64,000 bases of DNA from Diphasiastrum complanatum. Its lineage: Eukaryota > Streptophyta > Lycopodiopsida > Lycopodiales > Lycopodiaceae. Location: positions 330,453 through 394,452 of the forward strand of contig CM055111.1 in assembly GCA_029204225.1 (NCBI GenBank), written 5' to 3'. Below the pieces are notes generated by a model, which made no database searches, was not told the origin of the DNA, and was given only the letters and a program-made list of their open reading frames with translations. Of this stretch, positions 10,560 through 21,602 are shown one piece after another. The position numbers were made by a program, and so were the translations under genes. Position 1 is the first letter of the stretch, and each line of letters starts with the position of its first letter.

Positions 10560-12300
10560 TATGATACCTTATAGTCATTGTTTCACGACATGTATTACAA
10601 CTTTTTGAAATCACCTTTGTGCTCCTAAGCCCTTGATTTGCACATACCCCTTCATGACAAGTCTTGCCTTGTATTTTACTAGGGCTCCATCTAGATTATA
10701 CTTGGTTTTGAACACCTATTTATTGCCAATGGGATCTTGTCCTTTAGAAAGATCAACTATTTTCCATATGCATGTCTACCGTCGCTTGATGGAATCTATC
10801 TCTTCCTACATTGCCTTTTGCCATATTTCATCATCTTTGGCTTCCTCATAAGTGCAAGATTAACTTGATACCTATTGGGTTCCATCTTCTCCCACATGGA
10901 ATGTCGTAGCTCTCTCTCTTTGCTAGACTAGGCAATCTTGCCTTCTTTGTCATCCATGAGCTTCATGTACCATTTAGGTAGCTTACGTTTGAGGTGATCC
11001 ACTGCGAGGTGAAGATGTGTCCCAAGGTGCATCCTTTTCCCTCCTCTTATCACTTGCAACCTCGGTCTTTTTCGATCCAATAGGTTTGTGCTTGACTTTC
11101 CATCTCGTCTCACGATTGGAGGAGTACCATGACCTTCATCTTCGACTTGATGATCAACCTGTGGTGGTGGTATTATTTCATCCTCAATGAGAAGCTTAGA
11201 TAGTTCATCACTATCTTTTTCATCATCATCAAATCTATGAATCTCATCGAATATAACATCACAACTTCTGTGCATGCATCGTCCAAGTGGATCATAGCAT
11301 CTATCTCCCTTGATTTGCTCATCATATCATGTATAGATGCACTTAAAAGCTTTTACTTGCATTTTTCTTCTTTCACTATTAGGTATATGAACATAAAGTC
11401 GGCATCCAAATACACGCAAACCATCCATCTTAGGCTTCTTACCATTGAATGTCTCATCTGGTGTGCGATTAGGTACAACAACCGTTGGGCTTCTATTTTG
11501 CAAAAATACGACCGTTCTCACATCTTTGGCTTCAAAAGAATGCACAATCCTCATGTGTGCCATCATTGCCCTAGTAGCTTCAACTATTGTGTAGCTCTTC
11601 TTTTCAACTACCCCATTTTATTGAGGTGTATCAACCTTTGTAATCAACCTTTGCAAGCTATTGCTTGATTCCATGCTTCTTGCAAAAATGAATAAAGGGT
11701 GTGGATTGATACTCACTTCTATAATCGGATCTAAGTACCTTAATCTTGGCACCTAATTGATTTTCCACCAATGCTTTGAAGTTTTTGAAACACTCAAATG
11801 CATCAGATTTTTGTCTAATTGTGTAGACCAAAGCTTTTATAGAGTAATCATCAATGAAAGTAAAAAAATAAAAGGCTCCACCAATGGACATTACCGTCAT
11901 CGGCCTTCATAAATTCGAATGCACCATCTAGCACTTGTTTACCCCTTGTTGTCCCTTCTTTATTGAACTTCTCCCATCCTTGTGTGACTTGCCTAGTACA
12001 CACCCTTTGCAAATGGACTCTTCTTTGTCATCAAATTGGATAGACCTGTCACCATATTGAGTTTGTGAAGTAACCTCAAGCTTTTGAAGTTCAAATGCCC
12101 TAGGCATCTATGCCAAAAATCATTTTGCGACACTGACATTGATGTCAATGCATTGCATTTTGTAACTACAACATTCAACTTGTACAAACAACTAGTCTTA
12201 TTAAGTACATGATATTTCAAGTGCAAGTATAATCTTGTCTAGCATTGCATAGCAATTTGAATCAAACTCAACTTTACCACTATGGAATTAGAGTCTAATA
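10560..12300 (-). mobile_element. copia pol fragment (integrase to start of RT)
   Basis: Minus-strand pieces in copia order. 12226-11993 is the pre-integrase zinc domain (FWHRCLGHLNFKSLRLLHKL). 11900-11658 is the integrase core (FYFFTFIDDYS, VLRSDYRSEYQS; the second Asp is present). 11566-11327 is the integrase end (VVVPNRTPDETFNGKKPKMD and GCRLYVHIPNSERRKMQ). 11275-10928 is the linker to RT. RT begins near 10760 with PIGNK, a stop, then VFKTKYNLDG and KARLVMKG. Several frames are used, so it is dead. It abuts the gypsy element at about 10555. Confidence 0.88.
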
Positions 12301-12975
12301 ATACTCTCACTAGCAAAATGATGTGAGCTATTATCTCTTACATATACAAATTTATTGGTGTAGTAGGAATCATATTTTCTCTAATGTTTTAATTGGATTT
12401 GTATAAATTTTAAATCTAATAGTTTGTTTTATTGATTTTAGTTAATTGAATCTCAATATATGAGCAACACATCTACAAGTTTAGACATGCAATTAGAACC
12501 TGTTTTTTAAAGCTAGGAAACTATCATGCGTTGCTCTTCACATTGAGATGCTTATTTTTGGAAATCTTGTCTTAATGCAGATTTTATTGTATTTATGCTT
12601 ACTCTATGATTTTTAGTAATCTTGTTAACATCATTGCAATATTTTGTTTATTAAATTTTTGCATATTTATATGAAGAATTGCTATCTAAATAAAAACATG
12701 GCGTTTTGCCCCAAGATTTATCATACCAAACTTTGCCCATAAGTTTTGATAAAAAAAAAAAAAAAAACATTGGACAAATAGTGTAGTAGTTTAATGAAAT
12801 AGATATAAGAGTGAACCAACTTTGACACATTTTTTTGATCCAGTATCTATTTTGAGTGAATTCCATGTCTCAGTATAGATTTTGCAACATAGAGACTCGA
12901 ATTGAATATAATTAGAGACAATCCATTCATCACTTTATAGGCTCCACTTTTCTACCCCTCCATTCACATGTGAAA
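12301..12975. other. AT-rich intergenic DNA, no gene seen
   Basis: No coding or RNA gene was recognised. There is a run of about 18 A at 12751-12768. It separates the copia fragment on the left from the 5' LTR of Cop1b. Confidence 0.5.
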
Positions 12976-13223
12976 GTTCAATTAGCAATAATTGACGTGT
13001 GTTTTCTTTAGGACTACTTACTAAGTTTGACAATGACACATTTTGCTTAGTTCTAGAGTTATTGGGACGATTCTTTTACGATCCCATGTTAAGCACATAA
13101 GTTGCTTTTCTTTGTACTTATGAATATAGTGTGAATATACAGTGGTTAGAGAGCAATCATGTTGTGTCTTGTATTGAAGCACTTGATGTGATGAAATCGA
13201 TCAGTTTGTATAGTGTTGTCAAC
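12976..13223 (+). repeat. 5' LTR of Cop1b (248 bp)
   Basis: It aligns with the LTRs at 1811-2061 and 4908-5152. It starts GTTCAATTAGC and ends TTGTCAAC, one base before the primer-binding site. The first part resembles the truncated 3' LTR at 32747-32834, with roughly a tenth of bases different. Confidence 0.85.
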
Positions 13224-13224
13224 T

Positions 13225-13236
13225 TGGTATCAGAGC
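13225..13236 (+). other. primer-binding site, initiator-Met tRNA
   Basis: TGGTATCAGAGC with a one-base spacer after the LTR, the same arrangement as in Cop1c. Confidence 0.92.
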
Positions 13237-14453
13237 CTTGGTGGCCGTGATCACCGAACAACAACGAAAAAGTTGGAATCTAATTCACGACGGTTTGGTG
13301 ACTGGGTAGCACAAATCTTGCTGTGGAAATTCGAGGATTTGTTCAAAGGCGATGGAAAGCCTTGAACTGTATTGCGGAAAAAGATTTATTGCTGGAATCA
13401 AAGCAATAAATTGTCAAAAATCAGAACTTTCTTGAAGAGGGATTCCAACATAAAGTGGAACGGTGAGAACTTGTTTATGCACCAATTAATGAACAAATTG
13501 AAGCAGATTCCTACTTACAATAGGGCAACTTCAGACAGTTTGAGAGCCACAAGGAAAACCTCGTATTAAGTCTGAGAAGTTGTTCAAAAATTTGTTTTTT
13601 CAGTAAGCAAGGGTTTGGGGAGATTAAACCCTGCCGTTCTCTTTGCAGAAAGTGGTCTTTTGAGCTGTAAAAATGTGGAGCAGGGCGCGTTTGTAAGGTG
13701 CATCAGCATCTGAGCAGCCATAGGCGGTCGTGCAAGGAAAAAAGAGCTGGATCAAGCTGTTCAGGGTGTCCATTTCCATCACAAAACCCGCTTCCATAGT
13801 TGAAAGACAAAGAAGAAGAGAGGAAGATGGCATGGGAGGGTCGTGCGCGGCCAACGTCAGTGGGCCCATAGCTGCAGAAGGTGTATTGTGCATGGAGGAT
13901 TGAGTATCGGCGCAGGTGGAGATCCATGACCGTCGGATCAAACCTGATATACATCTACGATTAAGATCGAGTCTCATGGTTGAATAATGGGCCATTAGAT
14001 CATTGATAGCCATTGGATTTCCTTAAATCCATTGTGAACTTCATTAGAAAGGGCCCCAAGTGCATAAGGCACTTCAAATTCTTTAAAGATTTTTGATTTG
14101 AAGTAAAAGTTGGGTCCTAAGTTTTTGAAAGGTGAAGTTTATTCACTTTGAAGAAACAGTTCAAAAACTTAAATAGCCCTTATTTATACCTCATTTAGTC
14201 TATATTGGCCACTCATTTAGTCTATATTGGCCAAACGAAGGGTACTCTCACTGTACTGCAAGTACGAGGTGTGTCAAAACAGAGCGATTATCGCGGATAA
14301 CATGTTTGGAGCACGTCGAAAGTGATTTTGCCACTCTATAGGGCATGAAGTTGGGAGTTCATGGTAAGGAGCATTTCGGAAAGCGAAAACAACTTGGCTT
14401 CCAATTTGGCGGCAAAGCGACGGATGGCCTGGTAAGCCAAAAATTGCAGGTCA
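13237..14453 (+). other. untranslated leader of Cop1b
   Basis: No long coding frame. It is related to the Cop1c leader (4894-3830, minus strand). A hairpin with arms AAGTGC and GCACTT and a 5-base loop lies at 14058-14074 and recurs in the non-coding LTR element at 60623-60639. A 23-bp direct repeat with the words CATTTAGTCTATATTGGCCA occurs at about 14190-14231. The leader is cut at 14449-14453 by the CopB target duplication. Confidence 0.7.
14449..14453. repeat. target-site duplication of CopB, left copy (GGTCA)
   Basis: GGTCA at 14449-14453 matches GGTCA at 23171-23175, exactly at the two predicted ends of CopB. Five bases is the usual duplication for copia integrase. Confidence 0.8.
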
Positions 14454-15508
14454 TGTTAAAAATGTAGCAAATATACTCTAATAAACTTGTGAAATGATGG
14501 AGGAAGCACCTGAAAAGATCCAATTGAGATCCAATACCAAAAACACCATCCAATTTAGTGTTTACTAGCTTTTCCTTGGTTTCAACTCCACTATAAGGCT
14601 CCAATTATTGCAATACTCTTCACACGTGTGACTGTACGGCCTCCCATAGGTAGAGGACAGTACCTCAACTCTCTAATCAATCCCAAAAATGCAAAGAACC
14701 AAATGCAAATGGCAAATATCAAACATAAAGATCACAAACAACAATGATAGAAGGAAATCCAAATTTTTACTCATACTTTGATGGAGAAACCATCACATAT
14801 TTATACATAAGTAGCTCGGATATGAGCACTTTAGGGCTTCTCTGAACTCATCATGAGCTAACCCTAACATCCAATCTAATAGGTCACCTCCAACTGAAGC
14901 ACATTGGAAAGCAGCCGAGAGGGTTTTGAGGTATGTCAAAGCGACAATCTGCTATGAGATTGAGTACACAGATGACGGAAAGCTTCAACTTGGAGGCTTT
15001 ACCGATTCGGATTGGGCGGGTGATAGGGATGATCGAAAGTCGACCACAGCCTACACTTTCAACCTTGGTTCATGGGCCATTTCTTGGTGCAGCAAGAAAC
15101 AGCCCACAGTTACCTTATCATCGACAGAGGCTGAGTACAAGGCAGCGTCCAAAGCTACCTGCGAGGCAATATGGCTTAGGAGATATCTTGGGGAGGTACA
15201 GATTCCACAGGATGGTCCTACTATTCTTCAGTGTGACAGCCAGAGTTGCACACCCTAATTGGGGATCAAGATCTTGAGATCCAAAAACAATGTAAAAACT
15301 ATTATTTTTAGCTCCTACTTTTTTTCTAGCCTATATATGTACATTTTTGTCTCGTTCCAAAGGTTCAAACACAAAGTAGGATGAGGAATACGTTCTTGAA
15401 AAGCATCCTAAGCTATTTGGCACGTGTGACATCCCACAACATGGCCAAATTGCCAATTACAAGTCATATGACCAAAATTGGTCCAAACTAGCTAGTGAAT
15501 TTTTAACA
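14454..15508 (-). repeat. 3' LTR of CopB, enlarged by a captured fragment
   Basis: It matches the 5' LTR at 22515-23170 in two blocks, 14475-14886 and about 15251-15508. Between them it carries 364 bp of foreign RNase H sequence and a further stretch of about 46 bp absent from the 5' LTR. Upstream on the minus strand lies GTGAGGACGAG, a plausible polypurine tract. Confidence 0.78.
14887..15250 (+). pseudogene. captured copia RNase H fragment inside the CopB LTR
   Basis: An open frame on the + strand reads AHWKAAERVLRYVKAT, LQLGGFTDSDWAGDRDDRKS, WCSKKQPTVTLSSTEAEYKA and then ILQCDSQS. The catalytic Asp and Glu are kept. It belongs to a copia family different from the others here. The sister LTR at 22949-22957 has only a few bases at this place, so the fragment arrived after CopB inserted or during its last reverse transcription. 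It lies antisense to CopB and has no LTR or target duplication of its own. Confidence 0.88.
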
Positions 15509-16667
15509 CTCGTCCTCACAGCTAGTTTGGATCTAACATAGGTCTACTAATCACTCCAAGAGATGATCTTAACTTTATGAATGTTGCTCTTTGAAGAGGT
15601 TTATTGAATATACACCATTTGACTTAGTGCCTAGCAAAGTGAACATCCGAATGTATTAGCTCAAGAGGATGAGATGTTTTTGTGATAGAACTTGGAAAAG
15701 CCTTTATATGTGCCTTGGATATTACACATGCTTCACAAGCTTTTTCCTCCTTTGCTAAGGACCTTGGAAGGCCTAAAGCAAGCTCCTCCTTGCACATACC
15801 CTCCATAGAACTTGGATTGATGTGTCCAAGCCTTTTGTGCCAAAGATCAAAGTTTGACAATTTGTCCTTCTCGGCTAGCATCACAACATTGGTGTGAAAT
15901 AAAGATCTAACTTGTAAACTTTTCCAAGTACATTGCCTTTAGCAATGACTTTGTCTTTATTCTTTATGTAAAAATCATTAGAAGTGAATTCCACACAAAA
16001 ACCATTATCAACCATTTGTCCAACACTAAGTAGATTTTTAGTGATGCTAGGAATATACAAGACTCCTTCAACATCAATATTTCTTGAAGATCCTAAGCAT
16101 AAGGAGATAGAACCTACACCTTATATCTTACAAAAATCATCATTGGCTATAAAAATAGACTTGATAGGTCCTTCATAAGACAAAAGAGTTGAAAAGTACT
16201 CCCTTTTACTTGTCATGTGGCAACTTGCCCCATTATCTATCCACCATGGATCTTCCCCCTTGAATCTTGAAGAAGAAAAACTTGACATCATTAGTGAGTC
16301 CTCATGTGGACTCTCTTCATCCTCTTGGCTGATGTTTGCTTGTCCTTGTGCTTGCTTCCTCTTGATGCATCCCGAGGCATAGCCCCATCTTGCTACAATA
16401 GTAGCATTTTATCTTTGATTTGTCCTTCTTAGTCTTGCTTGGAGTTGGAGTTGAAGATCCATCTTGATCTTCAATCTTTGCTTGAGTATTCTTGAATGTG
16501 ACTCACTTTCTCTTGGTTTTTTCCTTGCCCTTGGTGAAGAGTGCTTGATCATCTCCATCATGGATAGAGAGCCTATCCATCCGTGCATTGAAGTGTTGTC
16601 TCCTATTTTCTTCGGCCATGAGGATACCTTGGAGGTCTTCAAGTGAGGGCACTTTGCCCATTATGGC
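15509..16667 (-). pseudogene. CopB gag end, protease, pre-integrase and RNase H tail
   Basis: Reading down the minus strand: gag end with GKVPSLEDLQGILMAEENR (16660-16600); a degraded protease with a WWIDNGASCHMT-like block near 16230; a strand VLYIPSITKNLLSVGQ near 16050; then 15884-15624 with LWHKRLGHINPSSMEG, a Cys pair and LELIHSDVH, which keeps the first integrase Asp. At about 15615 it jumps to a segment resembling the RNase H end (IKLRSSLG, then PMLD). The internal deletion between those points is about 2.5 kb relative to CopA. Confidence 0.82.
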
Positions 16668-16672
16668 ATATC
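16668..16672. repeat. target-site duplication of CopC, left copy (ATATC)
   Basis: ATATC at 16668-16672 and 21598-21602 flank CopC exactly at its TG...CA ends. Removing CopC and one copy restores the CopB gag frame across the junction. Confidence 0.9.
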
Positions 16673-17481
16673 TGACAAAATTTCTAGCAAGTTCACACGT
16701 GTAGGGAATGATCCTCAAATGTATATGATCTTATTAAGCTTTATGATAAGCACAAAATGATTAGCACAATAAACTGATTCTAGATTGAATAGCAAGATCT
16801 AGTACATAATTTAATGGCTTAATCACAATCTAGCATGCTAAGAATCAAAGAATGATAGCTTTGAATACAAGAGAACAAACACACAAGAATTTAGTGTATG
16901 CATAAGCCTCAACACGAGTTAGAGAGAGAGATATTCAAGCAAATGATGGTGTAGATCCAAAATGGCATGGAATAGCTTCAAAGCTTGGTCCTTCATCAAA
17001 GATATTGAGAATGGCTATACATATTTATGGAGTTTGAGGTAGCTCGAGGTAGAACCACATCCATCCACCTTCCATCCACTTATATGACTGAAAACTAAAG
17101 TATTAGTGACATTTGTCACATCTCATGCATGCATTTCTACCTACTTCTACCAAGGGTCATTTTTTTAACTAGAATTGTACAAATCATCATGCATGTGTCC
17201 ATTTCAATTTGTGCATGCCTTGCATGTCACTATGGATCATTCACAACCATTGCATGTGATATGCGACGAGTTTCTACAAGCATATTAATGACATTTCTAA
17301 GTCTACAATCTATATGTGATTTGTATACTACCAACTAGACTTGAGAAACCTATATAGCTTGAGTTCCTTCTAGGCCAAATTTGGCATTTACATTATTATT
17401 ATTATTTGAAACAACAAACTTGCATAGAGAAAACTTTGTAGCAAGCCTAAAGTCAAGATAGATGATTTTTCATTTTCAACA
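16673..17481 (-). repeat. 3' LTR of CopC (809 bp)
   Basis: The minus strand reads TTTAGGAGGAG|TGTTGAAAATG, a polypurine tract followed by the LTR start at 17481. The part 17110-17481 matches 21238-21597 closely. The rest has no partner because the 5' LTR is truncated. One CACACGTGTA word lies near its end. Confidence 0.85.
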
Positions 17482-17544
17482 CTCCTCCTAAAAATAATCT
17501 ATGTTGACTTGAACATGGATCTTAGTATTATTCCAAGATTGGCT

Positions 17545-18622
17545 CTATGCTTGATGAAGGAATTTTTGCACAAAGGTTTGGTGAGCAAATCTACAATACA
17601 AGATGATGTGTTGATGTGCTCCAAGTAGATCCCCTCCAATGAGCTTCTCTCTCACAAGTGATGTGCAACCTCGATGTGTTTGCTCCTTGCATGAAATATT
17701 GGATTGTTGGCAAGGGCTCTTCTGAAATATTGTCACACATGATCATAGGTGAATCATCTTCTTTGATTGTCTTTAGCTCGACTAGCAACCTCTTGATCCA
17801 AAGGACCTTTTTTGCTGTAGTAGTGAGTGCCTTATATTCAGCTTCACAATATGAGAGTGATATAGTATCTTGCCTTTTGGAAAGCCAAGGTATCAAGTTT
17901 CCTCCAAGATATATGACATATGCACTTGTAGATTTCCGATCGGCTTTACTACTTGCAAAATCCAAGTCAGAATAGCCAATTATAAAAAGATCTTCACTTT
18001 TATATAACAAACCATAATCATAAGTTGAAGATATGTATCTAAGTACCCTTTTGGCCATATTCCAATGATGAATAGTAGGATTTTGCATAGCTTGGCTCAA
18101 CTTATGAACAATAAAACTTATATCAGGTCTAGTTATGGTGAGCCAAATTAAGGAGCCTATAAGACTCCTAAAAAGAGTGATGTTCACGAAGGATCTTTCA
18201 TCACCTTTGTCAGGGTCTTTTACAATTTGCTCCATAGGAGTTTCAATACTCTTACAATCTAGCATATTGAACTTTTTTAACATTGAAAGAGCATACTTGG
18301 ATTGACATACAAAAGCTTTTTCATTATGAAAGTCAATCTCTAATCCTAATATGTAATGAATTTTTCCAAGATCTTGCATCTTGAATTCTTTTCCAAGTGC
18401 AACTTTGGTTTCCTCAACTAACTTGATACAACTTCCTGTCAGTGAGATATCACCAACATAAATGAGAAGAATGACAATATCTCTACCATAGAACTGGACA
18501 TACAAGGAAGGATCATAGTTACTAGGATTAAATCCTAGTGAATCAAGAAATGTGTTAAGTCAAGAATACCACGACCTTGGAGCTTGCTTTAGTCCATAGA
18601 GATTTTGAAGAGCAAGCAAACT
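17545..18622 (-). pseudogene. CopC reverse transcriptase C-terminal part and RNase H
   Basis: Above 18540 lies LYGLKQAPRSWYS, in a different frame. The main frame 18505-17591 has IVILLIYVGDISLTG, in which the catalytic YVDD is YVGD, so one catalytic Asp is lost. MQDLGKIHYILGLEI and the RNase H block YSDLDFASSKADRKSTSAY follow. SYCEAEYKAL replaces the usual STEAEY. The RNase H end runs in another frame to about 17545. Confidence 0.9.
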
Positions 18623-18627
18623 TTGGT
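18623..18627. repeat. target-site duplication of the 1077-bp insert, left copy (TTGGT)
   Basis: TTGGT at 18623-18627 and 19705-19709. Joining the flanks at one copy brings the CopC RT halves together at the place where related elements read KVCLL. Confidence 0.85.
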
Positions 18628-19704
18628 TGTTACATACCTATGTAACTAGCAGTACTTCAGACCCCTAATAGTCCATTTAGTGTTGGGGGCTATATGGCAA
18701 GGTACCCTTAGGATTAAGGGTATGTGCCCTTGGATAAGGACAGACAAGTGACTATACCTTAGTTGGAGGTATGGGGTCACGTGACACTTGGATGAGGTAT
18801 ACCCTTAATATTAAGGGTAGGTGTCTTAGATTAAGGTACTAGTGTCCTTGATTAAGGGCAGGTAGGTGTCAATGCCTTGGATGGAGGTATGGAACCTAGT
18901 GAGGTGTTAGAAATTCATTGGATGACTATTTTCTAAACCTTGGGCCTCAACCTTGAACCATATCACTTTATTGGTCTAGGACCAAAGTATAGTTGCACAA
19001 CTTGGGCAATGGGACCTAGTAGGAGGGCGCCTTTCTAAAGTGTCCATTGAGTCCCCAACTCCCACAAGAAAGGCATTCAAAGAGTCATAGGTTATGGAAG
19101 GAGTCTCTTGACATTCCATAAGCCTATGGAGGCTCTTGGAGATTCTTTAACTCCCCTAGGCTTCTCTCTCTCTCATTGGATGAGCATGGAACTCCATAGT
19201 GCATTGGGGGGTCCATGGGCCATCTATATGAGGGTAGTAGGGCGCCCATTGTGGAGGAGAGATCTCTCTTGTTTGCTTGGCTTATGCTCTAGTGTTGCTA
19301 CTAGTGTGTAGAGTGCTTTCTTGTGGTAGTATGCTTGAGGTTTGGATCTTGTTTATGGTATGGGACATAAGTAGGGTTTGGATCTTGAGTATGTTATGGA
19401 GTGTTGTGGTATGCTTGTGATTTGTTTATGGTTAGCAAGGGGGTGCTAGATAGGTCTTGCTTGGAGCTTGGATCTAGCTATGGTTGGGTGGTGAATACTT
19501 GAGGCCAGCTTGTTATCTATCTTTGTGTTTAAAGAGTAGGGACACAAGTGGAGGAGAGATCCTTGGAGGCTTGCAGATCCTTACTTGCAGGTGGAGGCAT
19601 CCTAGCTTGGAGTTGGGAAGCATCTTGAAGCTTGCAGGTTGCTTGGGGGACATTTGGAGGCTCTACCTTGGATTTGGAGGACTTCCTCACCTCTACTTGT
19701 AAAA
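18628..19704 (+). mobile_element. 1077-bp LTR-like insert in CopC RT (probable solo LTR)
   Basis: It starts TGTTACATACC and ends CTTGTAAAA, with a 5-bp duplication outside. The ends are imperfect inverted repeats (TGTTACA against TTTTACA). It has no coding frame with a known domain. The 5-bp duplication and TG start suggest a solo LTR left by recombination, although the end is AA instead of CA. It contains a 20-bp perfect palindrome at 18800-18819 and a related hairpin at 18703-18722. It is the youngest detectable layer of this part of the nest. Confidence 0.75.
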
Positions 19705-19709
19705 TTGGT

Positions 19710-20095
19710 CTTGTCTTTGATGAACCCAATAGGTTGATCCTTATGAATCTCTTCTTCTAGATATCCAATTTAAAATGCATTAGAGACATCTACTTGAAAA
19801 ACTTGCCATTTGAAAGAACATGTAATAGAAGTTATGATTCTAAGTGATACCATCTTTGCAATTGGAGCAAAAGTCTCCTCATAATCAAGTCCATAAGCTT
19901 GAGCGAAATTCTTTGCATAAAGTCTTGCCTTGAACTTGTTGATTGTGCCATCTTGATTATATTTGACTTGAAAAACCCATTTGCAACCAATGGTGTGCTT
20001 GTTGGATGGAAGATCCACAGGCTCCCATGTCTTGTTGGCAATCATATTCCTCCTTCATGGCTAGAAACCATTCCTTTGAATTGAGTGCATCATAT
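19710..20095 (-). pseudogene. CopC reverse transcriptase N-terminal part
   Basis: The frame 20045-19770 has WEPVDLPSNKHTIGCKWVFQ, KFKARLYAKNFAQ, DYEETFAPIAKM and FQVDVSNAF. The continuation GYLEEEIHKDQP, then GFIKDKT, lies after a stop near 19767 and leads into the 1077-bp insert. Directly before it, gag sequence is joined, so gag end, protease and integrase have been deleted. Confidence 0.88.
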
Positions 20096-20545
20096 TTGTA
20101 CTAGCTCATCTTGATTGATTGTGACACCAACACAAGCAAGCTCCCTATGAAGATCTTTTACTCTCAGAACATAATTTGATGCACTCTCCTCGTTTGTTTG
20201 AAAACTTTGAAAAATCCGATTTCTAAGAGTGAGTATTCTAGAAGTGTTCTTAGCTTCATAGATGGACTTAAGTGCATTCCAAGCATCTTTCGCAGTGGTG
20301 CAAGATCCTATTTCTCCCAGAATCTCATTAGAGACATTCATTTTAATGAAATGTAGAGCCATTCTAACTCTCTTCTTGTACTTTGGTATTTCAAGCTGTG
20401 CTTGAGGCTCCTCCTCAATACCAAGTACTATGTCTATAACATCCTGGAGTATCAAAATAGACTCCATCCTTAACTTCCATATTGAGTAATTAGAGGTACT
20501 TAGTCTTTCACTTGCTTCTAGGAGATATCCTCCCACAGATGCCAT
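20090..20545 (-). pseudogene. CopC gag, N-terminal part
   Basis: The start is the ATG at 20545, reading MASVGGYLLEASERLSTSNY; the longer open frame from 20596 adds residues not shared by the CopA gag. It is the helical UBN2/retrotran-gag domain, close to the CopA gag (MASIGGFLLEASERL). It ends at QDELVQI, where the homologue continues for about 100 more residues, and is then joined to RT sequence. Confidence 0.9.
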
Positions 20546-21237
20546 ATTGTGAAGACTTCTTGTTATTGGACAATTATATGTTTGAGCTTGTTCCAATCAG
20601 ACTTAATGTTGCTACTCTCTTTCACTGTAGGTATTTTCAAGGATGTGCAACCTTCCTATGTGAAAAACTTGCAACTGTATTTGAGATAGATCTCAAATAT
20701 TCCACAAAACAAGATTTTCTAGATCAGTCTCTCAAAATGGATTGAGGCACTTAGACAAGTTTGAATTCTACTTTTGGCACATGTTAGATGCTTCAAAAAG
20801 AAAACACTAATGATTCACAGAAGGCTCAAAGGTGCTCAATCACATCAAACTTTGTCTTGATCTTCAGTTTCTTGTGTAAAATACTCAAAACAATGGATTA
20901 AGAATCAAGCAAGATTGAATCAAATCAAAAAATGGTCACTCGGATTTTGGACCTCTCCCTACCCTCTTTGAGAGCTTATAACTCTTGATAGACACATCAG
21001 ATTGATTTGGGATCCATTTCTATGGAAAGTAATCTTCATATGCTTTCCATCTAACACCACTATCTCTGGACCAAATAGCAAGGAAACGAGGCGACTGAGA
21101 AGTGTCTATGGAAGACATGGTGGAACAAGGTCAGTAACTGAAAGTATTTGGCGCAAGTGTATAACGAAAAGCAGTATAGGAGGTTTGGAAAGCTTTGGTC
21201 ACTAGAAAAATTGGCAAGAGCTTCACTAGCACAAGTA
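20546..21237 (-). other. CopC leader region, primer site not found
   Basis: It lies between gag and the LTR remnant. No TGGTATCAGAGC-like site occurs on the minus strand. The similarity between the two LTRs stops at 21238, so a deletion has probably removed the end of the 5' LTR together with the primer-binding site. Confidence 0.55.
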
Positions 21238-21597
21238 TTAGTATTTGTCACATTTCATGCATGCATTTCTACCTACTTTCAAATGTCATTTTTCTAACTA
21301 GAATTGTACAAATCATCATGCATGTTCCATTTCACTTTGTGCATGCCTTGCATGTCACTATGGATCACTTACAACCATTGCATGTGATATGCCACGAGTT
21401 TCTACAAGCATATTAATGACATTTCTAAGTCTCCAATCTATGTGCAAGCTGTATACTACCAACTAGACTTGAGAAACCTATATAGCTCGAGTTCCTTCTA
21501 GGCCAATTTGGCATTTACATTATGAAACAACAAACTTGCATCGAGAAAACTTTGTAGCAAGCCTAAAATCAAGATAGACGATTTTTCATTTTCAACA
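21238..21597 (-). repeat. 5' LTR remnant of CopC (about 360 bp)
   Basis: It matches 17110-17481 with scattered substitutions and a short TTA-repeat difference (ATTATTATTATT is present only in the 3' copy). Confidence 0.85.
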
Positions 21598-21602
21598 ATA
21601 TC

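Larger units (their letters stand above)
16673..21597 (-). mobile_element. copia element CopC, inserted in CopB gag
   Basis: On the minus strand it begins TGTTGAAAATG (21597) and ends TTTTGTCA (16673), with ATATC duplicated outside. It carries a 5' LTR remnant, gag, RT, RNase H, a polypurine tract and a full 3' LTR. Gag C-terminus, protease and integrase are missing. The 5' LTR has lost more than half of its length together with the primer site. Confidence 0.87.

Noticed and set aside
16668-21602. 16.7 kb and 21.6 kb gag pieces as two separate elements
   Set aside because: They join in frame once CopC and one ATATC copy are removed, so they are one gag split by an insertion.
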